Assembly (NCBI RefSeq): GCF_023522835.1
Contig: NZ_JALCZU010000004.1
Location: forward strand, 124,001 to 188,000
Length of the DNA: 64,000 bases
From: Oceanobacillus saliphilus
GTDB taxonomy: Bacteria; Bacillota; Bacilli; Bacillales; Amphibacillaceae
Direction: 5' to 3'
Below the pieces are notes generated by a model. The model did no database searches. It had not been told where the DNA came from and saw only the letters and a list, made by a program, of their open reading frames with translations. Shown in pieces: positions 63,377 through 64,000 of the stretch (the stretch's first letter is position 1; the number at the start of each line of letters is the position of its first letter). Made by a program: the position numbers and the translations under genes.

Positions 63377-63940
63377 ATGACAGGGTTGATACTTTATATC
63401 CGTACTATTCTATTAAACAACGAAGCTATTGCCGAACTGACCACTTCTTCAAAGTGGAATATATGGGGTCACCTTGTTACTATCCTTTTAGGGTTCATTT
63501 ATGGCTTTATCTCTATTCAGCTAAATATAGAATATATTTCTAGTTTTGATGCTGATTTTTTGAGAAACTTAGTCGTTCCTGGGGTGTTCCTCGTCGCAGG
63601 AATAATCATGGTCCTTTTAACAAGGGTTGCCCTTTCGTTACTGCTATGGGCTGCTTCTAGAGGCTTTGGCGGACCTGGGTACCTCGGACAACTTTTCCGA
63701 CTTGGAGCTGGTGCACTCATTCCATCAATCCTTGCAATGCCAGGATTGATTGCTAATGGTATCGATGCAGCCGTTCCATTTATTGCGATCGTTGGTGTCA
63801 TTTTAGGGATTGCTTGGATGTATTTCATTTGTGTCAAAATTGTACTTGTCACTCAAAAATTCGTACCATGGAAAGCATACACATCCGTCTTAGCCATCTT
63901 TATTTTCTTCATCAGTGTTTACTATATTGTTACACCTTAG
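63377..63940 (+). CDS. Membrane protein, YIP1-like
   Basis: A 187-residue protein with about five hydrophobic segments. A GGPGYLGQLFRLGAGALIPS segment follows a SRGFG turn near the middle. It lies 54 bp after the symporter, RBS GAGGGG, and is followed by a strong terminator, so it is probably the last gene of the unit. The call is by layout and weak resemblance. Confidence 0.55.
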   Translation: MTGLILYIRTILLNNEAIAELTTSSKWNIWGHLVTILLGFIYGFISIQLNIEYISSFDADFLRNLVVPGVFLVAGIIMVLLTRVALSLLLWAASRGFGGPGYLGQLFRLGAGALIPSILAMPGLIANGIDAAVPFIAIVGVILGIAWMYFICVKIVLVTQKFVPWKAYTSVLAIFIFFISVYYIVTP

Positions 63941-63952
63941 AGATCAACAATG

Positions 63953-63984
63953 AAGGGCACCTTTAGTAAGTTAAAGGTGCCCTT
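63953..63984 (+). terminator. Terminator of the symporter operon
   Basis: AAGGGCACCTTT and AAAGGTGCCCTT form a perfect 12-bp stem with an 8-nt loop. Confidence 0.92.
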
Positions 63985-64000
63985 CTTATCATATTGTCAA

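Overview
The window looks like a chromosomal segment of a low-GC Gram-positive Bacillaceae bacterium (Oceanobacillus/Virgibacillus-like). It is AT-rich, has strong AGGAGG ribosome binding sites with many TTG/GTG starts, and carries LspA, RNase J, a SigY-type ECF sigma operon, YqaE and LytST-type genes. There is no intact rRNA, tRNA or CRISPR array. All calls come from reading the sequence; no database search was run.

Region 1 (1-23.2 kb) is a chromosomal backbone rich in transport and catabolism. It holds a DUF3100 membrane protein with an M20 amidohydrolase, a NitT/TauT-type ABC importer, acylphosphatase, a frameshifted MFS gene, an RNase J, a degraded PemK/MazF-type toxin with its antitoxin, lspA, an esterase, two MFS transporters around a second M20 hydrolase, an unusual AraC regulator with a glycosidase-like C-terminal half, a lactate/2-hydroxyacid dehydrogenase divergent from a 2-hydroxycarboxylate transporter, a small CC-motif protein and the 3' part of cstA.

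Region 2 (23.2-40.3 kb) is a 17.1 kb Tn554-family transposon inserted in cstA. The two cstA pieces rejoin perfectly in frame through a 7-bp core (GAAAATC) present at both ends. The transposition module tnpA-tnpB-tnpC is at the right end. The cargo includes a PIN-domain/coiled-coil/membrane protein at the left end and a cassette-like row of small, mostly membrane-protein genes separated by at least nine copies of a short palindromic repeat (core AACTAACGGGTGCTTTAGTT). It also has phage remnants, a sigY-yxlC-yxlD-like operon with a matching promoter before a CPBP protease, a GNAT acetyltransferase, two inverted copies of an unidentified ~160-nt element, and four iteron-like repeats beside tnpC.

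Region 3 (40.3-47.4 kb) holds the 5' end of cstA behind tandem cre-like boxes, next to a LytS/LytTR two-component pair of the type that senses pyruvate and drives CstA-family pyruvate transporters. The insertion has probably removed this operon's transport output. A LysR regulator, a GntP permease and a 3-hydroxyisobutyrate-dehydrogenase-like enzyme follow. Between the last two lies a ~100-nt piece of 23S rRNA (the L11/GTPase-centre domain).

Region 4 (47.4-64 kb) is organic-acid and fatty-acid catabolism: a nucleoside deaminase flanked by ~195-bp direct repeats, a CoA-dependent operon (TetR, acyl-CoA ligase, TRAP transporter DctPMQ, acyl-CoA dehydrogenase, enoyl-CoA hydratase), a solitary purC, a second acyl-CoA ligase with a TetR regulator, and a two-component sodium:solute symporter with a membrane protein. 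Gene debris (SEC-C tail, UvrA-like fragment, frameshifted TetR) lies between them.
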